Source of the DNA: Catenulispora sp. EB89
GTDB taxonomy: Bacteria > Actinomycetota > Actinomycetes > Streptomycetales > Catenulisporaceae
NCBI RefSeq assembly: GCF_041261445.1
Contig: NZ_JBGCCU010000006.1
Coordinates: 248,001-312,000 of the forward strand
DNA length: 64,000 bases
Direction: 5' to 3'
In this document: one piece after another, positions 55,378 through 63,643 of the stretch
Position numbering within the stretch: position 1 is the first letter of the stretch
Layout of the letters: each line of letters starts with the position of its first letter
The notes under the pieces: generated by a model
Seen by the model: the letters and a program-made list of their open reading frames with translations, nothing else
Told to the model about the DNA's origin: nothing
Database searches by the model: none
Program-made: the position numbers and the translations under genes

Positions 55378-57030
55378 TTCGACGGACAGCGCGTGGCGGA
55401 AGACGTTGCCCGGGTCCCAGGCGGCCTTGATCCGCTGCAACTTGGGGTAGTTGTCCTTGTAGTAGAGCTCGTGCCAGGGGACGCCTGAGGTGTTCCAGGC
55501 CGGGTCGGCGAGGTCGACGTCCGGGTAGTTGATGTAGGAGCCGTCGCTGACGTCGTCCGGGACGGGGACGCCGCCGGTGGCCGCGTAGATGCTGCGGTAG
55601 TACTCGCGGATCCACTGGACGTTCGTGGCGTCGTCGCCCTCGAACAGCCAGGTCGCCGAGAAGACGGCCTTCATGATGACGTCGCGCTGGGCCACGGCGG
55701 TGGCGTCCGGCGGCACCGCCTGGACCTGGCCGCCGTAGCCGATGAGGAGCATGGCGGCGCTCGTGGGGCAGGCCTGGCCGGCGAGGCCGGCGTAGATCGC
55801 GGCGAGGTGTTCGTCGGTGTAGGACTTCTTCAGGTAGGCGGCCTTGAGCTTGTAGCGGCGGTTCAGCTTGTCGCCGCCTTCGCCGTCGCCGGGCCAGGTG
55901 GTCATGTGGAGCCAGGGCAGGTAGCCGCCCTGGTGGAACAGCGGCTGCGCGGCGGCTCCGGCGGTGAGCGCGCCGAGGAGTTCGGCGACCTGGCCTTCGA
56001 CGTTCGGCAGGCCGCCGTCGGCCTGGACCACGAGGGTGAAGACGCCGTTGTGGATGTTGCCGATTTCGAGGATGGCGTACAGCCCGGTGCCGGGGGCGCC
56101 GGGCGCGCTGTGCTGCTCGTGCCACTGGCCGAAGTTGCGGAGGATGGTGGTGAACGCGTCGCGGGTCATGGAGGCGTCGAAGGCCCATTCGGCGAGGAAG
56201 AAGTACATCTGGCCGGGGACCGGCGGGAGGAGTTCGGCCGGGTTGTCGCCCACGGCGCCCGGGGAGCGGAACCAGAAGCGGGTCACGACGCCGAAGTTGC
56301 CGCCCCCTCCCCCGGCGTGCGCCCACCACAGGTCGCGGTGCGGGTCGTCGGGTTCGCGGGTGGCCCGGACCACGCGGACCCGGCGGTCTTCGTCGACGAC
56401 CACGACTTCGACGGCGTAGAGGTGGTCGACGACGGAGCCGTAGCGGCGGGACAGGGGGCCGTAGCCGCCGCCGGTGAAGTGGCCGCCGGCGCCGACGTCG
56501 GGGCAGCCGCCGGCCGGGAGGGTGACGGCCCAGCCTTTGAACAGGGTGGTGTAGATCTCGCCGAGGCGGGCGCCGGGCTGGATGGAGAAGGCGCGCATGG
56601 CGGGGTCGTAGCCGACGGCGTTCATCGGGGACAGGTCGAGCAGGACCTCGACGGCCGGGTCGGCGGTGAAGTTCTCGAAGCAGTGGCCGCCGCTGCGGAC
56701 GGCGACGCGCTTGCCGGCGCGGACGGCCTCGGTGACGACGTGCACGACGTCTTCGGTGCTGGTGACGACGCGGACCTCGTCGGGGTGGCCGACGAAGCGG
56801 AAGTTGTCGCCGCGGAGCATGCTGTCGTAGCGGATGTCGGTGGGGGTGATGCGGACCGGGCCGAATTCGGGGGCGGCGGTGGTATCGGGGTTCGGGGCGG
56901 CTCCGGGCCCGGCGGCGGCGTTGGCGGCTCCGGCGACCCCGCCGGCCAGGGCCACGGACCCGGCGGCGACCGTCCCGGCCCGCCCCAGCAGGCTGCGGCG
57001 GCTGAGCCCGGTGTTCGACGGCACGTCCAT
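55366..57030 (-). CDS. Tat-exported berberine-bridge-type FAD oxidase, probably bicovalent flavin
   Basis: A twin-arginine signal (LSRRSLLGRAG, then an Ala/Gly core) precedes a PCMH FAD domain and a C-terminal BBE segment (NYPDVDLADPAWN, NYPKLQRIKAAWDPGNVF). Both flavin-linking residues are visible: His in VRSGGHCFEN and Cys in GGCPDVGAGGHFTGG, implying a 6-S-cysteinyl, 8-alpha-N1-histidyl FAD. Family members oxidise sugars to lactones or secondary metabolites, producing hydrogen peroxide. Of three consecutive ATGs the third (57030) has the best spacing from GAGGTG. It diverges from a small gene at 57120 with a symmetric repeat in between. Confidence 0.93.
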   Translation of the reverse strand: MDVPSNTGLSRRSLLGRAGTVAAGSVALAGGVAGAANAAAGPGAAPNPDTTAAPEFGPVRITPTDIRYDSMLRGDNFRFVGHPDEVRVVTSTEDVVHVVTEAVRAGKRVAVRSGGHCFENFTADPAVEVLLDLSPMNAVGYDPAMRAFSIQPGARLGEIYTTLFKGWAVTLPAGGCPDVGAGGHFTGGGYGPLSRRYGSVVDHLYAVEVVVVDEDRRVRVVRATREPDDPHRDLWWAHAGGGGGNFGVVTRFWFRSPGAVGDNPAELLPPVPGQMYFFLAEWAFDASMTRDAFTTILRNFGQWHEQHSAPGAPGTGLYAILEIGNIHNGVFTLVVQADGGLPNVEGQVAELLGALTAGAAAQPLFHQGGYLPWLHMTTWPGDGEGGDKLNRRYKLKAAYLKKSYTDEHLAAIYAGLAGQACPTSAAMLLIGYGGQVQAVPPDATAVAQRDVIMKAVFSATWLFEGDDATNVQWIREYYRSIYAATGGVPVPDDVSDGSYINYPDVDLADPAWNTSGVPWHELYYKDNYPKLQRIKAAWDPGNVFRHALSVELPS

Positions 57031-57043
57031 CATCACCTCTTTT

Positions 57044-57072
57044 GTTCAGCGACACATCGGATGTCAGAGAAC
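57044..57072. promoter_or_regulatory. symmetric interrupted inverted repeat in the divergent gap
   Basis: GTTC-3nt-GACA-7nt-TGTC-3nt-GAAC is fully symmetric around 57058, between the oxidase and the gene at 57120. Such two-part dyads are typical of dimeric regulator sites. No regulator gene adjoins. Confidence 0.5.
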
Positions 57073-57119
57073 GTACATGGCCGTACCCGGCTAAGAGCGC
57101 AGGCGCCTATGCTGCGCAC

Positions 57120-57575
57120 ATGAGCGCCGAAGCCCCCGACCTCGCCGCCGAGCCGGACCCCGCGCTGATCGCCGGCGCCCTGCGCAGCCGCGACGACGAC
57201 CCGGCGCCGTGGTCGGTGGCATGGGGCATGCTGCCCCCGGGCGTGGCGACGGTGCAGGTGACGTTCCGCGACGGCCGCCGCGCCGAACCGGCCGCCCGCG
57301 TCGGCGTGCTGGGCCGCCACTGGGCCGCCGAGGTGGCGGGACGCTTCGACAAGGTCGTGGTCAACGGCGGCGAGGCGCGAGAGACCGCGAAGATCAGAAC
57401 ACGCGACAAGACACCGGCGCCGCGCCGGTTCTCCCGCCGGAAGCCGGGCGTCCCGGCCGACCCGCTGGAGCGGATGAAGCACCACTGGGGCCTCGCGGCC
57501 GTGATCCTGCAGCCGGGGAGCGAGGACCGGCCGGTGCTGCCGGACATCCGGAGCGCCGGCGGGGATCTGACGTAG
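57120..57575 (+). CDS. hypothetical protein (151 aa)
   Basis: The plus frame from ATG 57120 has strongly GC-biased third positions and reads MSAEAPDLAAEPDPALIAGA. The product looks like a soluble cytoplasmic protein with a beta-rich middle (VATVQVTFRDGRRAEPAARV) and a basic loop (RRFSRRKPGVPADPLERMKH). I do not recognise it. It diverges from the FAD oxidase. Opposite-strand frames here lack gene-like composition. Confidence 0.65.
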   Translation: MSAEAPDLAAEPDPALIAGALRSRDDDPAPWSVAWGMLPPGVATVQVTFRDGRRAEPAARVGVLGRHWAAEVAGRFDKVVVNGGEARETAKIRTRDKTPAPRRFSRRKPGVPADPLERMKHHWGLAAVILQPGSEDRPVLPDIRSAGGDLT

Positions 57576-57636
57576 CGGCGTGGGGTGCGGAGATCGGGGC
57601 CGGGTCCGGGCACGAGTGCAAGTGCGCGTGGAGCAG

Positions 57637-57744
57637 GGCTCGATCAGACCCGGGGGCTCGATCAGACCGGGGCTCGATATGCCGCAGCACAGACAGGCGC
57701 TACGCGCGCCAGTAGCACGGCGATATCGGCTCGGTCAGACCGGG
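57637..57744. repeat. dispersed copies of a stop-codon region (GGCTCGATCAGACCGGG)
   Basis: GGCTCGRTCAGACCGGG-like sequence occurs at 57637, 57655 and 57728, with a fragment at 57671. The 57728 copy contains, on the minus strand, the TGA stop of the Ser/Asn/Gly-rich protein gene (57735); the other copies lie downstream of it in the 159-nt gap. Confidence 0.7.
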
Positions 57745-59135
57745 AACTCGATGTGCGGCAGCACCGACAGCCCGGGGCCGTAGCGCGGCGGTATCGGCGG
57801 CTCGGCTCCGGCGGCGACCACCGGCGGCTCGACGAAGTCGACCGCGAGCTCGGCCCGGTGCAGGGCCACGACGTCGGCGGCGGCGGGCAGACCGGGCTGC
57901 TCCACGACCAGCAGCGGGCGTTCCAGGACCGGCGACAGCAGGTCCAGCACGTTGTCGACCGGCGCGGGCACCGGCGGCTGGTGCAGGTCGAGCCCGGTCC
58001 ACGGGTCGGCCTTCACGAACGCCGCCTGCCGGGCCCGCAGGTCCGCCGCGGCCACGGCGGTCGCGGCCGCGTGGATGGTGGCGATGACGTCGTCGGCGGT
58101 CTCGGGCACCGCGACCAGGGTCGACGGGGGTGCGGTGAGGTCGGTCGTGGCTATGTGGGTCGGCATGGTGGCGTCGAGTTCGAGCTCGGTGGTGGTGTCG
58201 TCGGTGTCGGCGGACAGTACGAGCTCGGTGGAGGTCTCGGTGGCCAGGGGCTCAGCGCTGAGGGTTTCGCCATGGGGATCGGCGGCGGAGGCTGCGGGAT
58301 CCGAGTCGGCTGGGCCCGAGTCGGCGGCAGGCGCGGCGGAGTTTGCCGGATCCGAGTCGGCGGGCGAGCCGTCGATGGTGTCTGCACGATCGGGTTCGGC
58401 ATCGGCGTCGGTGGTGTCGATGGCGAGTTCGAGGGTGCTGAGATCGTCCTCGGCATCCACCGGCCCGAACGCGACGGTCGGCGCCTCGGCGGCACTCGTC
58501 GCCTGCTTGACGGCCGCCACGTCCAGCGAGACCGTGGCCGTCGCGTCGGAGGCTTCAAGGCCCTCGGCGAGGGCACGCTTCACCGCCTCGACGTCCAGCG
58601 CGATCGTGGAGAGTGAGCCCGAGTCGACCACTTCCATGCCGACCGTCGGCGCCTCGGCACTCGATCGCGGTCCCGGCACCTCGGTCCTCACCTCGTCGTT
58701 CGAGCGCGCGTCGGCATCCGCACCCGTGTCCTCGTACGAATCCGCATCCCGATCCGCGTGCACGCCGTTGCTCGCCGCAGCACCGTTACTCCCGGCCGCA
58801 CCGTTGCTCGCGACGGCACCGCTGCTCGCGCCATTGCCCGAGCTCGCACCGTTGCTGGTGCCATTGCTCGTGCTCGCACCGTTGCTGGTGCCGTTGCCCG
58901 AGCTCGCACCATTGCTCGCGCCGCTCGCACTGCTCCCAGCGGCGCCGTTACCCGCACTCGTCGCCCCGGCCGCATCCACCGCCGTGAAAGCGACCGTGTC
59001 CGCCTCCGCGTTCGCGCGCGGCGGCGCCGCGCGGCCGTCGACCTCGACGGCCGGCAGGTCGCGGGTGCCCGGCGCCGCGGCGGCGGTGGCCGCGGCCGGG
59101 CGCGTCTGGTGGGGGGTCGGTTCGTTCAGCAGCAT
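57735..59135 (-). CDS. low-complexity Ser/Asn/Gly- and Asp/Ala-rich protein of unknown function
   Basis: The 466-residue protein has no signal peptide or membrane helix. Residues about 55-125 are a minisatellite-encoded S/N/G/A repeat (ASSGNGTSNGASTSNGTSNG). The acidic middle contains recurring Thr-Val/Ser-Leu motifs: DTVAFTAVDA, PTVGMEVVDS, TVSLDVAAVKQA, PTVAFGPVDA. The C-terminal ~110 residues look folded (IATIHAAATAVAAADLRARQ) and end RYGPGLSVLPHIEFPV. The ATG overlaps the TPR gene stop as TGATG, so the two are coupled and probably work together. The function is unknown. Confidence 0.8.
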   Translation of the reverse strand: MLLNEPTPHQTRPAAATAAAAPGTRDLPAVEVDGRAAPPRANAEADTVAFTAVDAAGATSAGNGAAGSSASGASNGASSGNGTSNGASTSNGTSNGASSGNGASSGAVASNGAAGSNGAAASNGVHADRDADSYEDTGADADARSNDEVRTEVPGPRSSAEAPTVGMEVVDSGSLSTIALDVEAVKRALAEGLEASDATATVSLDVAAVKQATSAAEAPTVAFGPVDAEDDLSTLELAIDTTDADAEPDRADTIDGSPADSDPANSAAPAADSGPADSDPAASAADPHGETLSAEPLATETSTELVLSADTDDTTTELELDATMPTHIATTDLTAPPSTLVAVPETADDVIATIHAAATAVAAADLRARQAAFVKADPWTGLDLHQPPVPAPVDNVLDLLSPVLERPLLVVEQPGLPAAADVVALHRAELAVDFVEPPVVAAGAEPPIPPRYGPGLSVLPHIEFPV

Positions 59136-62100
59136 CAGGTGCTCGCGGGGTCTTCGGGGGCGGCGCTTCGGGCGTGGAGTTCTCGGAGTTCGTCTTCGTC
59201 GGGGAAGTGGTCCACGGTGCGCTTCAGCAGGGCGCGGGCTCGCGGGTAGCGGTGCCAGTGGAAGGGTTGCAGGCCTCCGGAGCGGGGGTCGTCGGGGCGC
59301 GGGACGCGCGGGATCAGCATGGTGGCCTCGGGGTCGCCGAGGCTGCCGCCCTCGCCGAGGCGGACCGCCTCCTCCAGCAGCCCCGCGCACAGGCCGTAGT
59401 GGCGCGTCTCGTACTGGAAGGTGGCCTCGTTCTTCCACAACGCGATCATCAGGTCCCGGAGTTCCTTCGTGTCGCGGTACGCCAGCGCCGTGCGGAGGCG
59501 GTGCGCGCGATCGTGGAAGGGACGCTGGGTGTTGTGCATCGCGTCGGCGATGAGCAGGGTCGCTATCTCGCGCGGGGCCTCGATGTCGGGGTCGCCGGTC
59601 CAGGTCTGGTCGGCCAGCAGGGCCCACGTCATCCGGTCCAGCGCCAGGGTGCGGCGGTCGCCGAGCGCCGCCGAGCACGCCAGCAGCTTCAGCGCCTGCG
59701 ACAGCCCGGCGTGGTAGTCGGTCCGCGAGGGGTCGATCTCACTGAGCTCCTGCCACCACTGCACGGCTTCCAGCAGGTCGCCGTCCGGCCCCGGCCGGGT
59801 CAGCGAACCGGCCCGCTCGGCGAGCACCACCTCCAGCAGCGCCGCCGCGTCCTTGTCCTCCGGCATCAGCTCGACAGCGCGCCGCGCGTGGGACAGCGCC
59901 AGCACGTGGTCCTGCTGTTCGAAGCGCAGTTCTCCGGTCCGCCGCATGTGCGCGACGGCGAGCTCGTTCTGCAGCGCGGCCACGTCCGGAGCCACGGACA
60001 GCGCACGCTCCAGCACGTCGACCACGCTCTGCAGCACGCTGACCGGCGCGGGCACGTCCCCGTCGCCGACAACCGCACCGCCACCGCCACCGGCAGCCTC
60101 GCCACCAGCGCCAGCACCGCCACCGGAACCGACACCACCCGCAGCCCCGCCGGCACCCGCCGCGCCGGCACCGCCAGCGCCGCCAACACCCCCGACGCTG
60201 CCCGCACCCCGCCCCGTCAACCCGACGGCCGCCATGTTCACCGTCTTGGTCGCGTCCGCGATGAAGGCCGCCCCGGTCACCGCCATGTTCACGGTCGGCG
60301 TGGCGTCGACCGAAACCGGCCGCTCGCCCTCCTCGGCCAGCCGCATCAGCTCGTGCGCGGCGTTCAGCCCGGACTCGGCGGCGATCTCCGCCCACACCGA
60401 ATCGGGCTTCCGATCCGGATCCAGCAGCGCCGCCCGGGCTATGCACTCCAGCGCCGGCGCCCACTGCTCGTCCAGATGCAGCTCCATACCCCGCATGACC
60501 AGCGTCTTGCGCAGCAGCGCCGTCCACGCCTCGTCGCGGTCCTCCTCGGGGACCGTGTCCAGCGCGGCTATCGCCGCCTGGTACTTGCCGTCCTCGTACA
60601 GGAAGTGCTGCGGCCCGAACGGCCCGTACAGCGCCGCGACCCGCACCGACTCGTCGTCCTCGGCGGCGTCGGGGTCCACCGCGTGCATCGCGTCCGCCAG
60701 CTCGCGCCACTCCGCCAGCGCCGGCGTCTCAGGCTGCTGACGCAGCAGCGTCTCCAGCGTCGGGCTGGTCTGCGGATCGGCCTCGCAGGCGAACACGTCC
60801 ATCCCGAGTCGGACCGACCACGCGTCCACCTCGTCGCCGCCCCGGTACGCGGACAGGTCCGCGAACCGCAGGTCGTTCTTCAGCTCGTCCACCAGCGCGC
60901 GCCGGTTCCGCACGATCTGCTCGTGGTCGGCCTCGACGTCGGCGACCCCGACGACCTGGACCCAGAAGTCCGGCGCGTACAGCGCCGTGACCAGGCAGCC
61001 GATGGTCCACATCCAGTGCTCGTCGGCGCCGGAGGACCGGGCCAGCCGGTACGCCGACAGCCCGAGCGCGTGCAGCAGCCGGGCGTTCGTCGGGTCCTCG
61101 CGCACCAGCGCCAGATACCCGGTGAACGCCTCTTCATGACGTCCTTCTTCAGCGTGCTGCCGCGCGGAGTACTCCGACAGCGCCTCCAGCGCCGCCAGCG
61201 CTTCCGGCTGGTCCGGCTGGATCCGCAGGGCGTGCCGCAGGTCGCCGAGGGCCTGGTAGGGCTCGCCGTGCTCGATCGCGGAGGCGGCGCGCCGGATCAG
61301 CAGCTCGACGCCTTCGGTCTCGGCGTCGGCGGGCAGCTTGCTCAGCGCGCCGTCCAGGTCGCCGGCCTCGGCGCGCATCAGCGCGAGCTGGCGGCGCAGC
61401 GGGCGGGTCAGGGCGCTGCTGCCCAGGGCGTCGGCCCAGGAGGTCAGGGTGCGCTCGGCCTCGTCGGGGACGCCGGCCTTGCGGGCCGCGTAGAGCAGCG
61501 ACTGCAACGCCGGTCCCGCGCAGCGCTCGCAGCGGTAGGAGCTGATGCCCGCGGGGCGGAACAGGTGGGTCCGGCAGCCTTCGCGTCCGCAGCCGGCGCA
61601 GGAGCCGACGGCGTCCTTGCCGCACTCGACGTCGGCCACGGCCACGCAGGGCAGCGGCGGCTCGTCCTCGTCGGGGTCGGCTTCCGCGGCCAGCCGCTGG
61701 GCGGCGACCAGTGGTCCGGCGTTCGCGATCTCCTGGATGTCCAGGCCCTGGGTGTCGTCGTCCTTGAGGACGTAGGAGTCGGAGTCGGAGTCGGAGGAGT
61801 CCGCGTCGGCCCCGGCCTCGACTTCGGGTACCGCCGAGCCGCCGGCGACGTCGTTGCCGAGGAAGCGCTGGTACCACCGCACGGCGTCGTACCAGTGCCC
61901 GGTGCGCTCGGCGTACAGCGCGCGGGCCCGGGCGACCGCGGGGTCGCAGTCGGGGTCGTCGGGGAGTTCGGCGAGCAGTGTCTCGGCGTCGTCGAAGCGG
62001 TCGTCGAGCAGGGCGGCGACGGCCAGGTGGCAGCGGTCGCGCATCCGGCCGTCGACGTCCAGGAACGTCTCCAGGTCGGCGGTGGCGCCGCCGGCCAGGT

Positions 62101-63643
62101 CGACCAGGGCGCGCAGCCGGTTCTGGCGGCCGCGCAGGCCGTCCACGCGATCGGAGACCGGCAGCGAGGCGGCCAGGTCGAGCGCGACGGCCGCTTTCTC
62201 CCGGTTGTCCGGGATCTCCCGGCCGGCCATCAGCATCCACGCGGCTTCCCGCAGCGCGGCTTCCCGCAAAGCTATTCGGTGCTCGATGACGTCCGGGGAG
62301 TCCAGATAAGCGATCTGCCACTGGAGCCGCGCGGCCGTCGGGTCGCTGCCCAGGCGCTTGCGCGCTTCCCGGTCGCGGGCCACGGCCGTCCAGTCCCGCA
62401 GTTCGGTGGTGCCCAGGCGGTCCCAGGTGTCGATGGCGGCGGCCGGGTTGTTGGCGCGCAGCTGGGCCAGTCCGTAGTGGAAGGTGGCCATGCCGCCCCA
62501 GTAGGACGACTGCCCGGACACCGGCTCCAGCACGCCCTGGGCCTCCTTGCCGCGGCCGGCGGCCAGCAGTACGGCACCGAGCCGAATACGTGCGGCGTGC
62601 GAATGCGCGTCATGCCGCAGCGCCGCCTGGTAATGCGCGATCGCCTCGGCCGGACGGCCGGACTGCTCGCGCAGCAGCGCCAGGCCCAGGCGCGCCGGGG
62701 CGAACGCGGCCTCGACGGCCAGGGAGTTGCTGAAGTGGTTCCATGCCAGGTCGTCCGCGCCGAGCTGCACGGCGAGCCGGCCGAGCGAGTAGTGGATGCG
62801 CGGATCCTGCGGCGCGTATTGGGAGGCGGTGCGCAGGTCGGTCTCGGCCTGGTCGGTGCGGCCCATCTGCTGGTGCGCCAGGCCGCGGAACAGCAGCGCC
62901 TCCGGGCGCAGCCAGGCCCCCCGCGACCACGGCGAGGCCGGGCCGGTGCCGCGGCGGAAGGCCTCGTCGTAGGCGGAGATCGCGTCGTCGTAGCGGAGCA
63001 GGGTGCTGAGCTGGATGCCCCAGCGGAACCACAGCTCGCCGCTGCCGCCGGGCACCGCGGCGGCCAGCAGGTCCTCGGCCTCCTTGACCCGGCCGTCGCG
63101 GCGCATCATGGTGGTCAGCGCCAGCACCGGCCAGTCCACGCCGGGCAGGGCGGCCAGCGCGGCGCGCGCCGTGGCCTCGCGCTGCGCGGTGGGGCCGGTG
63201 GTACAGGCCTTCTGCAGCCACATGACGGTGCGGATCGCGGTGTCCTCGTCGCCCGGCTCCAGGCCGTAGGTGATCGCCTTCAGGAAGTCGATGATCGGCT
63301 TGAGGTCGCCGTCCTCGGCGCGCAGCCGCTCCTCGGCGAACTGCCGGACCAGCCAGCGCGGCAGCTGGCGGAAGGGTTCGGGCAGCAGCGGGTAGGCCTC
63401 GCGGAAGCGCGCCATGGCGTCGGTGAAGATGCCCATCGCCAGGATGGTCTCGGCCTCGCCGAGCAGGGCGAGGCCGCGGTAGTGCTGCATGTCCTCAGGG
63501 GCGGACGCCAGACGGCGGGCCAGGCGCGCGTAACGGTCGCGAGCCCGCTCCTGCTGACCCACCGCAGCCAGGTCCTCCGCCTTCGCGAACTCCTGGGTGA
63601 TCCACTGCGGGTCCGTCCCTCGTCCACGCCCCAGCAAGGCCAC
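59135..63643 (-). CDS. giant TPR-repeat protein with zinc-finger-like module (1502 aa)
   Basis: Many TPR-type helical pairs run through the protein (ARLGLALLREQSGRPAEAIA, ALLFRGLAHQQMGRTDQAET, VLALSHARRAVELMPEDKDA). A central module near residues 660-700 has Cys/His in CVAVADVECG, SCAGCGREGCRTHLF and YRCERCAGP, a likely zinc-binding knuckle. A Gly/Ala linker (about 1140-1185) follows TPTVNMAVTG and TKTVNMAAVG. No signal or membrane helix is seen, so it is probably a cytoplasmic scaffold. GTG 63643 is the start; the stop overlaps the next gene as TGATG. Such TPR proteins often belong to signalling or surveillance systems, but no enzyme domain is visible. Confidence 0.88.
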   Translation of the reverse strand: MALLGRGRGTDPQWITQEFAKAEDLAAVGQQERARDRYARLARRLASAPEDMQHYRGLALLGEAETILAMGIFTDAMARFREAYPLLPEPFRQLPRWLVRQFAEERLRAEDGDLKPIIDFLKAITYGLEPGDEDTAIRTVMWLQKACTTGPTAQREATARAALAALPGVDWPVLALTTMMRRDGRVKEAEDLLAAAVPGGSGELWFRWGIQLSTLLRYDDAISAYDEAFRRGTGPASPWSRGAWLRPEALLFRGLAHQQMGRTDQAETDLRTASQYAPQDPRIHYSLGRLAVQLGADDLAWNHFSNSLAVEAAFAPARLGLALLREQSGRPAEAIAHYQAALRHDAHSHAARIRLGAVLLAAGRGKEAQGVLEPVSGQSSYWGGMATFHYGLAQLRANNPAAAIDTWDRLGTTELRDWTAVARDREARKRLGSDPTAARLQWQIAYLDSPDVIEHRIALREAALREAAWMLMAGREIPDNREKAAVALDLAASLPVSDRVDGLRGRQNRLRALVDLAGGATADLETFLDVDGRMRDRCHLAVAALLDDRFDDAETLLAELPDDPDCDPAVARARALYAERTGHWYDAVRWYQRFLGNDVAGGSAVPEVEAGADADSSDSDSDSYVLKDDDTQGLDIQEIANAGPLVAAQRLAAEADPDEDEPPLPCVAVADVECGKDAVGSCAGCGREGCRTHLFRPAGISSYRCERCAGPALQSLLYAARKAGVPDEAERTLTSWADALGSSALTRPLRRQLALMRAEAGDLDGALSKLPADAETEGVELLIRRAASAIEHGEPYQALGDLRHALRIQPDQPEALAALEALSEYSARQHAEEGRHEEAFTGYLALVREDPTNARLLHALGLSAYRLARSSGADEHWMWTIGCLVTALYAPDFWVQVVGVADVEADHEQIVRNRRALVDELKNDLRFADLSAYRGGDEVDAWSVRLGMDVFACEADPQTSPTLETLLRQQPETPALAEWRELADAMHAVDPDAAEDDESVRVAALYGPFGPQHFLYEDGKYQAAIAALDTVPEEDRDEAWTALLRKTLVMRGMELHLDEQWAPALECIARAALLDPDRKPDSVWAEIAAESGLNAAHELMRLAEEGERPVSVDATPTVNMAVTGAAFIADATKTVNMAAVGLTGRGAGSVGGVGGAGGAGAAGAGGAAGGVGSGGGAGAGGEAAGGGGGAVVGDGDVPAPVSVLQSVVDVLERALSVAPDVAALQNELAVAHMRRTGELRFEQQDHVLALSHARRAVELMPEDKDAAALLEVVLAERAGSLTRPGPDGDLLEAVQWWQELSEIDPSRTDYHAGLSQALKLLACSAALGDRRTLALDRMTWALLADQTWTGDPDIEAPREIATLLIADAMHNTQRPFHDRAHRLRTALAYRDTKELRDLMIALWKNEATFQYETRHYGLCAGLLEEAVRLGEGGSLGDPEATMLIPRVPRPDDPRSGGLQPFHWHRYPRARALLKRTVDHFPDEDELRELHARSAAPEDPAST

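Noticed and set aside
58750-58960. Possible CRISPR or independent repeat array
   Set aside because: The repeats are short, imperfect codon-level units (Ser/Asn/Gly/Ala) inside a continuous reading frame, with no spacer structure.
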